From Nectonema munidae (taxonomy: Eukaryota; Nematomorpha; Nectonematoida; Nectonematidae), in contig JAUIRK010000970.1 in the NCBI GenBank assembly GCA_030549495.1, positions 124,001-188,000 of the forward strand: a stretch of DNA of 64,000 nucleotides, given 5' to 3'. The notes below the pieces were generated by a model that searched no databases, was not told the origin of the DNA, and worked only from the letters and a program-made list of their open reading frames with translations. Within the stretch, counting starts at the first letter, position 1; each line of letters begins with the position of its first letter. The translations under genes and the position numbers were made by a program. This document shows positions 22,866-37,800 of the stretch, piece by piece.

Positions 22866-25800
22866 CTGAAAAATAAAAGACAAATCGATCAAAATAGCTA
22901 CATAATAAACGGAATTTTATATGGAAGTAATCGATTTTAACTGTTTATCATTGTGTGAATAGAACAATAAATGATGCTATATTTATTTCTTGAATAAGTA
23001 AGATTTGTTTAAAGCATAGAAGTTACTCAGTCAAATATAGAAAATTTTCGAGTGGGGAGTTTTGCTCAATGAACTCTTTTGTCAGGATATTTTGGGCGGG
23101 GCTGTTTGGGCAGGGACGTTTTGGCCAGCACATTTTCTAGGATAGGACTTTTTGTGAAGATATGGTTTTAGAGTAGTGTTTAACTTGTTACTTGAGACCT
23201 TTATGCCAAATATATTTTTGTAATTGAGTTTAGCTTGTTATCTGGGTTTTCATCCTTTGATATATTACTAGTAATAAGAAAAGACACACAATTACACATA
23301 CTCAACACAATTATTAGCTTGGCAACATACTCAACACAATTATTGTTCTAATATAATATAAATATTAAATGAACAATAGCCAGGTAACAAGTTAAACACT
23401 ACTCAAAAAACATATTAGACAAAAGGTCCTACCCAAGAAAATCTACTTGCCAAAACGTTCGTGGCCAAACCACCCATATCAAAATGTCCAGGCCAAAACA
23501 TCCGTTGGCTAAAACGTCCAATATTCGAAATTTTTTTACCAAAATTTGAGATGAAATTAAAGTATTGAATTTTTTTTTTAAATAGTCCTTTTAATAAATT
23601 TTTTTTTTGGATTAAAATTTAAAATTGAAATTAAAGGTAAGGAGGGGTTAATTTTTTTTTTTTAATAAGGATTTGATAACAATTATTATTAATACTCAAT
23701 TCATGTTGTGAATGCGGGAGTGGGAAAACTTGGACGAGTGAGCCCTTTCTTAGTGATCTTAGCTCCATTTAAAAAATATTTAAAATTTTATTGTTAAGAA
23801 TTTGTCAAAAAAGCAACTTCATTTCCTTTTTTAAATTAAAAATCATGCAAAATTGTATTCTTGCATAAATAGTGAATTGAATGAGGCAAGTGTATTTGCG
23901 ATTTACTAATCTGTTTCATATCTTTACCGAAACAAATTTTCATTAGAGCTCGCTAAACATTACGTAGACTTCAATACAGCTATCTCCTATTTGAAAAATA
24001 AGCCTCAAAAGTATGCCTTTATGTTACAATAAAATCCGCTCTTGGGTACTATTGAGGTCTCATTTTCAAATGTAACTGTAAAAAATTATGGACAACATAA
24101 AAAAATACGGTTTATGGGTCAATGACCCCATGGAGCTTTCGGGCGATGTTGGAAACCAGTTTACAAAGGTTTTAGCTCAAAAAAGGTAGACCACAAGGTT
24201 TTATTGTTGGAGTTCGATTGCCTTTTGATCTGAAATGAAAGGAAATCATGTTAGAATGGTCAAAAGAGGGTCCTTATTAACCTGAAAACGAATCCTTTTG
24301 TAGTTTAGGCCCAATGACCAATCAAATCAAGTGGCATTCAAAGAGAACATGTTTATGATCAGCATAGGTAATTATATAAAATCTATTATATTTAATGGGT
24401 AACTTTAAAAATATATATATTTATTTCTAATAAACAACAATTTTGAAGTTCAATTTTTTTTTTGTCTTTGAAGTTCAATGAAACTATAAAACACTTGTAC
24501 CCATAATAAACTGCTGACATGTGCAGCTCATTTAATAATATTGTATAACGCATATATGTTTTATATATACTTGTACTGAAAATATCAAATAAATTTCATC
24601 TTTCATTATAATGAGAATACAAAATTATTTCATAGAGATATGATCATCCATACTAATTAATTGATATGAACACACACTATAGCTATAATTTCTAATTAAG
24701 AAACCAATCGGAGTATTCGTACAACGAAGTCTCTTAAAATTAATTGTCAAAGGAATGAGGATGGTGTAAAATTGAACTTTGAAAAAATTTGTTCAATTTG
24801 CTTAAAAAGACTTATGTTTTAAAATGATAATTTTAAAAAACTTTAATTTTAAATATTCTAAATCTCTCAAACATCAAGAGGTTGGAAATGTGAGACAGCA
24901 GCCCATAATTTTTAGTCAGTACGACCAATTAAATATTACCATTTTATATATATATGTATTCGTGTATGTGATTCGATATATATACCACTGTGCTTATATA
25001 GTTTCGATTTTCCTACAAATAGTAGTGTACTATTTGTACACTTTAAAAAATTGTTATAAATAAAATTAAAAACGGGAAATATGTGGCTTTATAGCTTGAT
25101 ATTCCATCCATGCGTAAGAATAAACGCAACAAATTACTCGAGTTGTTTTCCCGTCATACAGCGAATCCGTTTATATTATCTAATTTTCTTTAAATTTCCT
25201 CTATAACTTCTATTTTTTCTACAATGAAAAGTTATTAATTAGAAAAATATAAACATTTAGAAACTTGGGCCGATAGGGCTCCAACTGAACTTCTACCCTT
25301 TATATTGAATTATAAAATCATGCGAGGGACAATAAACTAAAAATTGATTTCAATAAAAAAAAGTTTGCTTTCAATAAAAAGTTTCTTCCTTTTAACGTTT
25401 AGTGTGTATTTCATGCCTTTTTTCTATTTTTATTATATTTACAAGTGTAACGAGATATTGCATTCTTTCAAAATCTTAAGCTTTTATATATAGCATTTTC
25501 ACTTTAAGTTCGTCTTTTTTCACTTTAAGTTCGTTCTTTTTCACTTTAAGTTCTTTCTTTTTCATTTTAAGTTCGTCTTTTTTTCACTTTTCGTCATTTT
25601 CATTTTAAGTTCGTCTTTTTTCACTGTTCGTCTTTTTTCACTGTTCGTCATTTACATTTTAAGTTCGTCTTTTTTCATTTTAAGTTTCGTCCTATCTCAT
25701 TTTAAGTTGGTCTCTTTTATTTTGATTTTTTTTGAATTTTTTCTATAAACTCAAAAAATTTGTCAGCATAAAGTTTTTTATTTTCTAATTCCGAATTGAA

Positions 25801-28800
25801 AAAAATTATCATAGTCAGAATTAAAAGTTTTCCACACAGTCTTTTTCAAAATGTTTTTAATAAAAGTTGATAAAATCATACTTTAAATATCGAAAAGTTT
25901 ATAAAAAATATTCTTCAAGTTTTAAAATTAAAACTCCAATGACATTTACCTTTGCTGTACTATAATTCTTTTTTTTATAATTTTACTACGTAAATGCATC
26001 TTGTATCACATTTTATCAACACTAATTGGACAAATCATCCATTATCACATATATTTACAATATTATTTCAAGGCTACGTTTATTTTGAAATAAAAACTTT
26101 TTATGTTTAATTGTATATACCATTTTTGGTTCTATTTTGTCCTTTTGCAATTCTATTTTGTCTAATTCTAACTAAATAATCACGTGAGTTTTTTGAAATA
26201 ATATTTACTCAATTAAAAAGATATTGCTAATTTAAAGTGCAAAATTTTTTAATTAAAAAAGTAAATAAAAAATAAAAAACATTATTGAAGAAATAATAAA
26301 ATTTGGAATAATTTAATTGCTAATTCGTTGTGAAAAATTCAGAAAATTTAATGCGAAAATAATTAAAAAATATCAAAAAGAGTTTAAATAAAAATGACAC
26401 GTATCAAAACAATATAAATATAAAATAAAAAAATTGAATTCAGATAGAATTGCAAAAGGACATAATAGAATTAAAAATGAGATATCATCACAATGCAATA
26501 AATTTACACACAATCAAGAGAAGGAACTAATCGAAGATCTGTCTCTACCTCAGAACTCTGCGTCTCTACCACTTTGCATCAAAGCCCTATTCTAAATTCT
26601 TTCACTACATCGAGAGTTGGTTTCAGCGAAAAATCACCTTTGCAGTATGTTTCGTAACATTCGTCCATTACCTTTAGCTTTCGTTTCGTGACGACCTCCA
26701 TACGATTTCAAATCGTAACAATTATATCTTTCCCAAAGTTTAGTTATTGCAATATTTATTTATCAATAATAAATCAGTAAAATTTTTTTAATTTCAAAAT
26801 CTAAACAACTTATTCGTGCATACTTACTGTTGCTTCTGTTTTTATATCTTGGTCTCTCCTTCTATGCGTGTGTGTGTGTGTGTGTCGATCAATAAATGAG
26901 TAAAAAGTTAGCTTTTTTTTGACTATTTATTTTTCTCAATATAGCACTGAGCGAATGTTTTTGACATTCTACTGCAATTTAGAAGATTAGGCCTTCGCAA
27001 AGTTGGACAATAACGTGAGTTATTATAGTCGGAAGAAAATCTAGTGGGGCAGGAATTCTTGGAGTGCGAGATTTTAAAGCGATACTATTCTGAGTCGTAA
27101 TCAGTATCTAATAAAGTTTAGCAGTTCAAGTCGTATGCGGAATTTCTAGGTATCAAAAATAATTTTTTAGGCATTTGAAGTCAGAATTGAATTTTTGTAA
27201 GTACATAGAATCGAAGTCAAAGTCCCAAATTTTTTTTCCTACCCCGGAATCCCCATTCTACCGCTGATTTTGAGCTATAAATATATTTGTATCTTAGTGT
27301 TAAACAAAATGTCACGGAATCCTCTCTTGATCCAGTGATCGTAGGTTTGATTTCGATCGTGACCATTTCCATAATTTTTCCAGTTAATGAAGAATATTCA
27401 TATAAAGGGTTGCCGTAGTGGGAAGAACATGATAGTCTATTAATTTAACTTTTTATAAAATTAATGTTAAATTTAGTTTAACTATGCAACAATAAATAAT
27501 GAAATTTTGGTCGGTAAGAATAATGTCACGTCTCCACCGAAAATGAGCCCTCCACCAGTGGTGTATGCGGATCTCCCATAAGAGAAGTTTCCAAATTTCA
27601 AATTTCGCCTTCTCTCAAACAAATTAAGCCATTTTAGTCAAGCAGAAGATGTTTACGAACCCCTATTGAATTTCATTCGAAATTCGAGTTATTCTGCGTT
27701 CCTATACAGCAGGGGTGGAGAAAAGCCCTTCCGCGGTCCAAATTGGGCAGGTAAGGGTTTTTATAGCGGCTGCACACTGATATGCCCGTATGTAAATAAT
27801 CAAGTAATCTTTCACTTTTTAAATTGTATAGTCACATAGTTAGAAAAAGTCATGTTCATTTATTTGTAAAGGAAGGCAGGCAAGTGAAACTAAACTTATC
27901 AATTTTGCTTCCTATAAATTTTTCGAGACTCATTGTCTAATTAATCCTTTAATCACACAAAAGCACCTCATTTAAACACGAGAATAAGATTATATAGCGT
28001 TTCCAATGAAGAAATATATCTAATTTTGTAACGGGAATAAATCGTCTTGATTGGTTTACTTTAGATGTTATATACAAGATTTACACTGGTTCAAGAGTTG
28101 GTATTTGTGATCCTCCCCCGAATCTTGATTTTTGAAATTTTTCACCCACTACCCTATAAAGTTTCGCCAATTCTGCTCTACAAGAATGAAAACTCAAAAT
28201 AGATTAAAATTGCAAACACCTGACTATATACATTAAACTCGTGAATTTTTATATCCAAAAGTGAATTTGCCACAAAAAAACGAAAAAATATAAACATAAA
28301 TTGTTAAGAACAAGGTTAATTAAGTTTTTTTCGAAGAAAGATTAAAAAAGAGACTTTTTCCTTTTCCAATTTTCTCTGATTTCCTATATCTACGAGCATG
28401 GAACATAAATGTATACAAATAGTAAAAGCTTAAAACATAAAATTGCTTGAATTTATAAAATAAAATAATCTTTTCTCGTTATCGTTCAATTAGAAGTGAT
28501 AAATAAATTTGAAAATGTTACGTTTAAAATGCCAGAGGAAAGATAAACCTTTCAAGATAAGAAGCAATATCTTGCTTGCCTATTTTCGGATAACATATAA
28601 TATAACACACTGCAACATATCTCTCATGCAAAATAGCAATATGGAAAACTGTGTTTAATTAAAAATATTTTTTATGTTTTCATTTTCTTGCAAACATTAA
28701 AAAACTAGAGAGATAAGTATAAATTCGCTAAAAGATCCTTAAATTTTTTCGCATGAACAAAACTCATGAAATTATTATTGTTCACCTTACACTCTCGTAT

Positions 28801-31800
28801 TGTAAGCGAAACAAATGAATACGTGTTGTTGGAAGCGTGAAAGAATGAAGCATGGGATGCATACTATGCAATTTTCTTTATAACCGATGTATACAAATAA
28901 AAACATATTCTCTTCAAAAAGAGTAAAACGGTAAAAAAAAATAATATATACTCACCCGAATTTGTACTATGAAACACACAAAAAAAGGTTTTAAGGAAGC
29001 AGCAATTTGTGAAGAATATCCTTCGCAAGATTTTAATTTAAATACACTTTTTTAACCTAGTTTATACATTTTGTGTCATATACATACACCGTGAGATGGA
29101 ATCAGGTCAATTAAGCATCTCGAATATTTCGCCTTCTAAATATATTGATATTAGTATTGTCTTGAAGCCAGATTGTGGAGAGGCCGAATTATCTTGAGGC
29201 CTAATTGTCTTTGAAAGATTATGTTCCTTTTACGGTGTTAATATCAATAATTTTTGCTATAGATCCTTGAAGTTTTCCGTCAAAAGTGTCGAATTGCAAA
29301 ATATAACACCGATTCCGACTTATACTTGTTCAATAGCGTACCAAGATGGCCAAAGGATAGCACGGCCTAGAAGGCACAATTTATTTGTATTCATTAATAT
29401 AATATACAATAAGGGCTGCCAGATTCTGGCAATTTCAAACCTGGACAAAATGCTATTAAAATAAGTCAAGAACTAAAATTTGCACTTTAATTTTTTTCTT
29501 TTGCAATTCTTTTCTTCTAAAATTAAAAGATTAGTGAATTAAAAACCGAGATGCTTATAAATCCCCTGAGACTCCGTTGTTAAGCGACGCCAAAACGAGA
29601 TAATCCCGGAACACGAGGACATCTGGCAAGCCTAATTAATCGTTGCTATCAGCGTTACTGTGTTGGAGTGGAGGTCATTGCGAGTAGAAGATTTTAAAGG
29701 AATAGGAGTCATATTTGAAGTCGGGTTTTTTAAGTATTTTAATAAAGGAAAAAAAATAATTAATGTCTGTAACAGGGCTGGAGAGGGAGGGAAAATCTCG
29801 GACTCCAACAACTTCCAACTTCGTCTACAACTCGGAATCCCCAGTCCTGGTTTCTTAGTATATAGAGCGGTGCTTCTTCAGTCAGAGGCGGAAGTGAGAG
29901 GTGAGTTTAAATATTAAAATTTTTGAAGTAATTAGGAGTCAGAGTCGCATTTCACGCCCCTATCCATTCTGATGAATGGAAAATGACACAACTGCAATAA
30001 GTATTTGTTTCCATCTTGTCGACTCGTTCATTATGAAGATTGCAAAAACATGTGATGATGTAATAAAAGATCTCAAATTCTCTCGCAACTAAATCAAATA
30101 TTACACATAACAATTATATAGAGTAAACTATATCTCGAAATAGTGGAACTGCTGAAAAAACGGAAATCGGGTCATTTCGGCGTTTTCGGTCTCTAAGATT
30201 GTCCCGAAGCCGAATTGTGCAAAGGATGAATTAAAATTTACAAGCCTAAATGAACTTCATATGAAAATAAAATACAAGCACAAAGAGCACAGCCGCAATA
30301 TATCTAAAATGAATTTTCTTTACTATTTTGTTGATATTTTTAATAAGAGGTGCTATAAACTCTCAAAAATATTGCATTGCAAAAGATGGATAGTTGTTGT
30401 TGTGCTCAAAATTTGAAAAAGTAATATTAATCAAACATTTTTCGTATTTTGATCTTATAATGATAATAATCATATACATGAAATTGTTTCTCTCTATTCC
30501 TTTCTCTATACTTTTTGCATGAGTGAATTTCTCATCCCACTCTCTCTCTCGGATCTCTTTGTCATTATTATTCATCAATGTTGACATTAGAAGCATCCAC
30601 TATTTGTTTTGCTCCTATTTCCAGCTGAGTCAATTTGGAGAAAATTTCTTAAATGTTTTGTTATGAATATTCAGCAAAGCAAGACATATCTGTGATTTTA
30701 GAGGTGTGACTTTTTACCGAAATTACACGTAATCTTACGAAATCTCTTGTACTTTCAAAATTTTCACTAAATTCATAAAAATTAGTTTTCAATGAAGATT
30801 TTTAATATGAAAAAATAAAAAATTAATTTTGAAATCTCATCATATTTTATCTTTTGAAAATTTTGAAAAAAATTTTAATATTTTTTTCATCTCCCGTACA
30901 CAACGAAAAATTAGCTATATTCAAATTTGAAAAATGATATTTCGGGCGATTTTAGACAGCTGAATGGGATTATGATAATTTTTTTGTTCTTTTCATATGA
31001 AAACACATTTTTATCAATTTTGTAAACATTTTGAAAAGTCGTAGGAGAATTCGTCAGATTTCGGGAAAATGTCGCACCCGATTTTAGTAGGTCTATACGA
31101 TCATACATTATATAGAATTAGAAAAGGCAGGCAGAATATCAAAAATTTCAGTTATCCAGGAAAATGTTCTGAGTGTACCGTTGTCCAGTTAATAATTGTA
31201 AAAAGGGCATTTTCCCAGTCAAAAAATCCCTTTGTTTAGAGGTTAAAGCAACAAATATTTTGTTTAACCAATCCTGGGACATTAGTGTTCAATAAAATAA
31301 AATCGTCTCCTTATTAAGAGATATAAAAACTCATTGAAAGATAAGCTAAGATTTAGTTATCAAAAATGTTGGCCATAACACTCAGTCATTGGCTTTCGAA
31401 AATAAATGTTTTGGTTTTCTTTTTCAATAAATTTTCATATTACCTACACCACTGTTGCATTGTTTCAGGGTTAAGGAATAGAAAGCGATTGCTTTTGTTC
31501 AGCTCATTCAGTTCAATCATTGGTTCTTCAGAAGTAATCGTCTGCTTGTCTTTTTGAATCAATTTTTTATATATAAGATAAAGCAGACGCTTTTTACTTC
31601 ATAGGTCAATGCTGATTCATTATGCCCGAAACGTTTGTAATCCTGAAGTTAAATTTATCCAAATAAAATGTTTTCCATTTTTTAAAAAAGTATTTGAAAG
31701 GTGGATCACTACACCTCATGTGGCAAAAAAGGATTAGATCAAAAAATGGAGGAAAATTCATCGTGAAAAGAGTGTACGAAAATAAAACGCAAATTCTATA

Positions 31801-34800
31801 AATAAGGAAATAAGAACTTACTTCTGAATATTCAATGATCTGTTGCTGACTTTCGGGATCATCGAAGTTCACTTGTTGTGAATAATCTAGGAAGTGGAAT
31901 ATCTTTCGAACTTGACCTTCACTAAAAGTATCCCTAATGTACTTTTCAAGGTTAGGTGCAATTGCATTTTGACTCATTCCTTCGTCAATTTCTCCCACGT
32001 TGTGTCTTTTGGTAGAGGAACGATAAAAAGACTTTGCCTCAATTTCTACCACAGAGTCTGATTGATGCCTGATGCGAATGCTCTTGTATTTATTAATTTC
32101 TGTGATTTTGACTTTAATTGTTCCATAGATTTCTTGAGTTGTTTCTTTGTGCATACTCGCTGATTCCACAGTTTTCAAATTCACTTTAATTTTGCCATTC
32201 ATAAAAACTTCTAATTTAGTTTTCAAGGATTCTAGTATGTCCAAAATTTGCACAGCTTCAGAGATCACAAACTCGTCTTTGAAATTTTGACAAAGCTTGA
32301 AATACACTGCCAACAGATCTTGTATTTCTTGATTCTTATCTTTTAGATTCTAAATAAAGGCATATATAATATTACTCAAACACATAACACTGCATTGAAA
32401 TTTTTAATAAACTTTGAAAATAAGCTAAAAAATCAAGGATTGTAAAATAGATCTAGCAGTAAATATTACAATTTAAAGCAAAGATAGTATTTATAATTCT
32501 AAAATCTTGTTTTAGCTAATTAATAATAATTATGCGAATTTTTTTTATAGGAGAGTGTTTAGGTTGATATTTTTTATTTAATTCCACTTGAATTCACCAT
32601 TATGAGTTGAATCCACCTGACCCATTAAAATCCTTTATTTTAATCAGGATTTTTCGATCTTAGACATTTCATCATGATAAACTTTTTTTTTTTATGTTTT
32701 GTTAAAAATAACTAAATTGTGCGGTTTTTAAGTAAAAAACAAGTAAATCCACCTTTTCTAATACCCCAATTCAATTCAATTCTAAATAACTATTAGGAAA
32801 TATTTGAATTTACTAGCAAAATGATACTACGCGATTTTATAGACGGACAATTACTTAAATGACGTGATCAATTGAGATGTCTGTAAAGTCATTATTCGTT
32901 AAACGTCGCTATGGCGATTGAATAACATAATAGTTAACCAACTAACTAATTTTAACCGATTTAGTACCAATGTTGGTAAAGAGAACGCAAACAACTTCAG
33001 TAATTCCTATTTAATTCTATTCCTAACAAGCGTTCGCTACGTTTCCTTTGGGAACATTAGTACTAAATGCGTTATAATAACTAACAAAAATGAAAACTAA
33101 CTTTTAATAGTTTAAATTTAACTTTAAAAACAAGATAGTTTATCATGGTAAAATGAATAAGATCGAAAAATCTTCATTAAAATAAACGATTTAAGTGAAT
33201 TTAACTAAAAGTCAACCCGGAGAGAGTCCGGTATTATCAAGCTTTTTTTAGTTTCTACGTAAGTTTAAAAAATTTGCAAATTTTGCTTCGCAAGGATATT
33301 TCGTTGAAAAGGAAATCATATTTTTCAGATAATATTTTTAAAGCTAAACAAATTTATTCATTTTTTCAATAGAAATATATACTTATGAATATTTTAAGTA
33401 TATAGTATTGAAAAATAATGTATTAAAATAGAAAATAACTAATTAAAAAAAAATTTACTCATTTCGTGTCTTTTTTTCGGCTAAATACGCTCCGTGAGTT
33501 TACCTTATGTCCTGCTGGATACGACTGATTTATGGTTAAAAGGAAGAAGCTATTTGTACACCAATATTTAGATATTTTCAGAAAGATTGCAATAATTGCT
33601 ATTGTTAAAAGATAACTATAGAAAAAATTTAAATACAAAAAAATCAATAAGACAGAAAAATATAAAGAAGTGTAGGTTGGGTATGGATAAAATTTTTTTA
33701 AAAAAAAATATTGAAACGTTTTCATATTCATGGATCACAGCAGTTCAGTTGAAACAAATAAGAGCTTTATTTCAAGTCCTTGACTTATTTTGGAGCCAAA
33801 GGCCTTATTTTAAAAATACGGAGAAGGTACAGGACAAGTAAATTTTTCTTATTTGTTTTAAATAATATTCTTCAAATTTATGTTTTAAACGTTTTCTATA
33901 GTATAAAATATATTTTATCACAAAAAATAGATATTAATGATTCCCTTAAAATTTGTATTTTATCAAAGGATATGAAAAGAAAATTCGAAGATAAATACAA
34001 ATAAGAAAGATCTGTTAAAACGTGGGTGCGATTTGTCCCCTAGTCCCCCTCGCGCTCTCTTTCTCCCTGAAATGAGAGGCCTGGCCGCAGCCAAGAGTAT
34101 GAAAAATGTTTAAATTCCTGAAAATATCCAATTAAAAATCTCATTATAGTCATTGCTAACAATATCGCTAAAAATAATAACGTTAACTTCTCCAACACCT
34201 AAGATATCATTTGAGAATTTTATTTTCTGGAAATATATTATTCAACTTTCACTTCTTTAGAGGACAAACATTTCCAGGCGTCTGAAGAGATCTCTGGTTT
34301 CACAATCTTATTGTAACATACATGGATCACTATATTTATTTGAATGTCTGTAATACATATGATTATATACATCAGCCATGTAATTTCTTTAAAATGCTCT
34401 ACTAAAATTTCAACTCTGCTTTACTTTTGATAAAAATACAGGAAATTCAGATTTAAAAAATGAGATAATAGAGAGAGGGGAATTTAATCCGGTCAACAAC
34501 TAGAGGCGAGTGTTGTCCACTTTACAAAAAATAAAATCATCTGTGTTTATTATGCTTGTTAATATATCTTCTGTTGCAGATATCTCTTGATTATTCTTGT
34601 TTGATAGTTGAAGCAAGAGATGCATCATGTTCTTGAGTCACGTTTCCTTCCTTCTTTTACTGTTTCACGAACTAATCTACTACATTCAGTGGCGTACTTA
34701 CCACAACTGCTGCATATTTTAGCCGCTCCAAAAGTTATAATGGCGCTTTATTAGACAGATAAATGAATAATAAAAGTGTATACACTCTTTTTTTATAGTA

Positions 34801-37800
34801 GGAACTATAGTTTATAAGAAGCTGGTACTCATTTATTGTTGAAGTTTCACTATACAAAGACACAGGAGCATGAAAAATTTTACAATAATTTTTTCTATTC
34901 TCCATTAGTTATGTGGATAATAAAAGTTATACAAGTTAGAAAAATATGGGTGAGATCATAAAAAAGTTATATCAGTTATTTTTTTCTTTTACTATAATAC
35001 TTGAAAGATGTTATCCAGTTTGCTAAGTTTGTTAGTGTATCACGGTATATGTCTTGTCATGTTGAATATATAAATTCAATATCCCTTCATTATTATTCCA
35101 TTTTCAAATAAAAAGTGCAAAATATCAGATGCGGTTGAATTTCGCTTCAATTTTTTTTACCAATATACTTGTCTACTTCAAGAATCTATCCTAATTTATA
35201 TTTCAAAAAATATTCATTTCGTTACTTTCAAGCATCTTCACAGTTCCTTTCAAATTATTTAACATGAATGAGCCAAAAAATGCAGCTAATTCTTCTTTTT
35301 ATTTTCACTAAAAAATAGAACTCCATAATCTCTACATATCTTGAAGTGATAATAACACTGGTCAACAAATTTTTATTTTTTTCTTTGGCAGACCTCTAGG
35401 GGGGTTTTTGGGGGTTTGAGGTGTGGTTTGAATAAATTGGTTTTTTTTGTTTTTTTAGAAGATATCCTCAAATAACAATAATTTCTTAAATTTAAATATA
35501 AAAAAAAAAAAAAATAAAAAAAAATAATAATTTTTGTTAAAAAATTTTTTTTTTTTTTAAAAAAAAAAAAAAGAAAAAAATAAAAAATTAAAAAAAAAAA
35601 TAATTAGTCCGAGCCAGATTTTAGCAGGATATCCTAATTATAATATTAAAGTGTAATAATTGTCAAAATTTGTTGTTCAAAAATAAGGAACGACTTTCCA
35701 TGCATACTGTGTAAAATATGCAAATAAAGTAAATGATGAGATGCAAAAATTTAAAACAAAGCATTGATAATAATTTACAAACTTATAAGAAACTTTCAGG
35801 ACACAAAACTGATTTTTTGAAAGAAATTTTAACAACTCGAATTTTTATAAAAAAAAATAGTGTTGGAGAAGACAAACTTTTTCCACCATTGTTACATTAT
35901 TAAAGGGTATAGTATTTTTTGGGATTTTTATGAACCCATTTAATATCCACACGATGTTCAGTTTTTAAATGAAATCAATAGATATTTGATAAAATTTTCT
36001 GCTTGGTTTTTTACTTAACGGGATCTTAGAAATGGATACCAAAGCTACATTTTGAAATGAAATTTAAAAAGTAACCAAATAAAATTTAAATGATTTTTTT
36101 ATAGACTAATAGATAAAAAATACGAATAGTTCATGAAATATTCAAACAGTGTAAAAAATATTTTCTAAATTTTCAAATGTTACAAAGCGTATCTTGGGTC
36201 ATTTCGTTTAGGCGGCCACATCAAGTAATCACCATTTCGTCTGCCTTTTATAGTTATTTATTTTTATAGTTATTTATTTAATGCTAACTGTTTACGAACT
36301 GGCTCCAAAAGTGAGCACTGAAGAAAAAGCGATTCGTTACTTACAAGATAAGGGAGAGTGTTGCATCAGGAGAGACTTTGTGCAAATCGGCATGAAGCAT
36401 GATTTATCACGGTGGAGATGCAATAAAAATTTGTGCAGAACTAAGTTGGGACTGAGACGCGATACGTGGTTAGAAGGTACTCGTTTACGGAAATGAAACG
36501 GGTGCATGCTTCATGTACGCTGTTCCTGATAGATCCGCTGAGACTCTTCTACCGAGTGTATTTTACTGGGAACGACAATTATTTCAGATAAATGGCGGGC
36601 ATATGCTGGCATTACATCACTAAAAGGCATGGCGAACAAGCATCTAACTATTGACCATTCAAAATATTTCAAAGACTCTGAAACTGGAGAGCACACTAAC
36701 TCTATAGAATCGTTGTGGGCTTTCGCAAAATCCGGGAATAAAAAAGAATGCGGTACTGCGCGATCACTAATCGATTCATATATTGTCAAAATTTCTTTGG
36801 CGCAAAAGTAACAAAGTGCTAGATTCAGCGAGAAAAATTTATTCAGATATTGCCAATTTTATTCCTATAAAACTATTCTTAATATTCATTAAAGTTATTA
36901 ATTTTTTATTTTTTTTAATTTTCGTTTCCTTTTATAAACAACAAAATGTGGGTAAACGCAGAGAATTTTCCTTAGAATTTGGCAACCAGGACATAACTAT
37001 AAAAGGCAGACGAAATGGTGATTAGTGGCTGTCTAAACAAAAAGACCCCGTATCTTTAATAATATGATAAGATTTAGTTATTATATGAAAATAATAATCT
37101 GAAAAGGAAAAGAAGACGAATGCTTGAGAGCATAATAAATCCTCTATAAACTTTTTTTCAATAAACTCTCAATAATATGATAGTATAGAATGTCCAACAA
37201 CCTAATTTTACATTTTCTTGTTACCAGTGTGTTTATTTTTTCATTTATGCGAAATAAATTCTGTTCTATTCACAAGTTACATAGCTAATTTTGAAACAAG
37301 TTACCCCTCATAAAGCCAATCTTATCTGCTATGTACTATATCTATTACGGTGGAAAACATTCACATGATTTCTACACTCTAAAAGCAAAGCAAATTTTTT
37401 TATCTATACGAAACTTTTACCTTAAAAGACAGCTAAGAAAGGAGTCAGATAGTGAGATAAAGTGTGAAACATTTTTGATAAAAGAAGATAGATTCGGCTC
37501 TAAACGAAAAGAAGCGGTGAGAGGAGATGACCTTGGATTTAACTGCTGTTCTCCTCACCATCAAGCATATCACAATACTGCCAAGCTCATGACGAAGTTT
37601 AGGATAGACAATGAAAGCATGAAGTTACCAAGCATGAATAATATTCATACACTGCGTAAAAAGTTTTCGATTTCATTTTTATTTGTTTTAGAGATCAACA
37701 TCATTATTCTTTCATGGTAAACACCTCACAATATATTTGAAACAAAATTTTACGAGAGTGTGTTGTGAATTGTGTTTTTATTGATAACAATGCCATGAAT

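Noticed and set aside
31606-31821. Extension of the 31822-32349 frame to the left
   Set aside because: A good GTAAGT donor at 31821 precedes it, and the translation turns hydrophobic and low-complexity.
36511-36789. 92-codon minus-strand frame
   Set aside because: Shadow of the plus-strand Merlin catalytic text.
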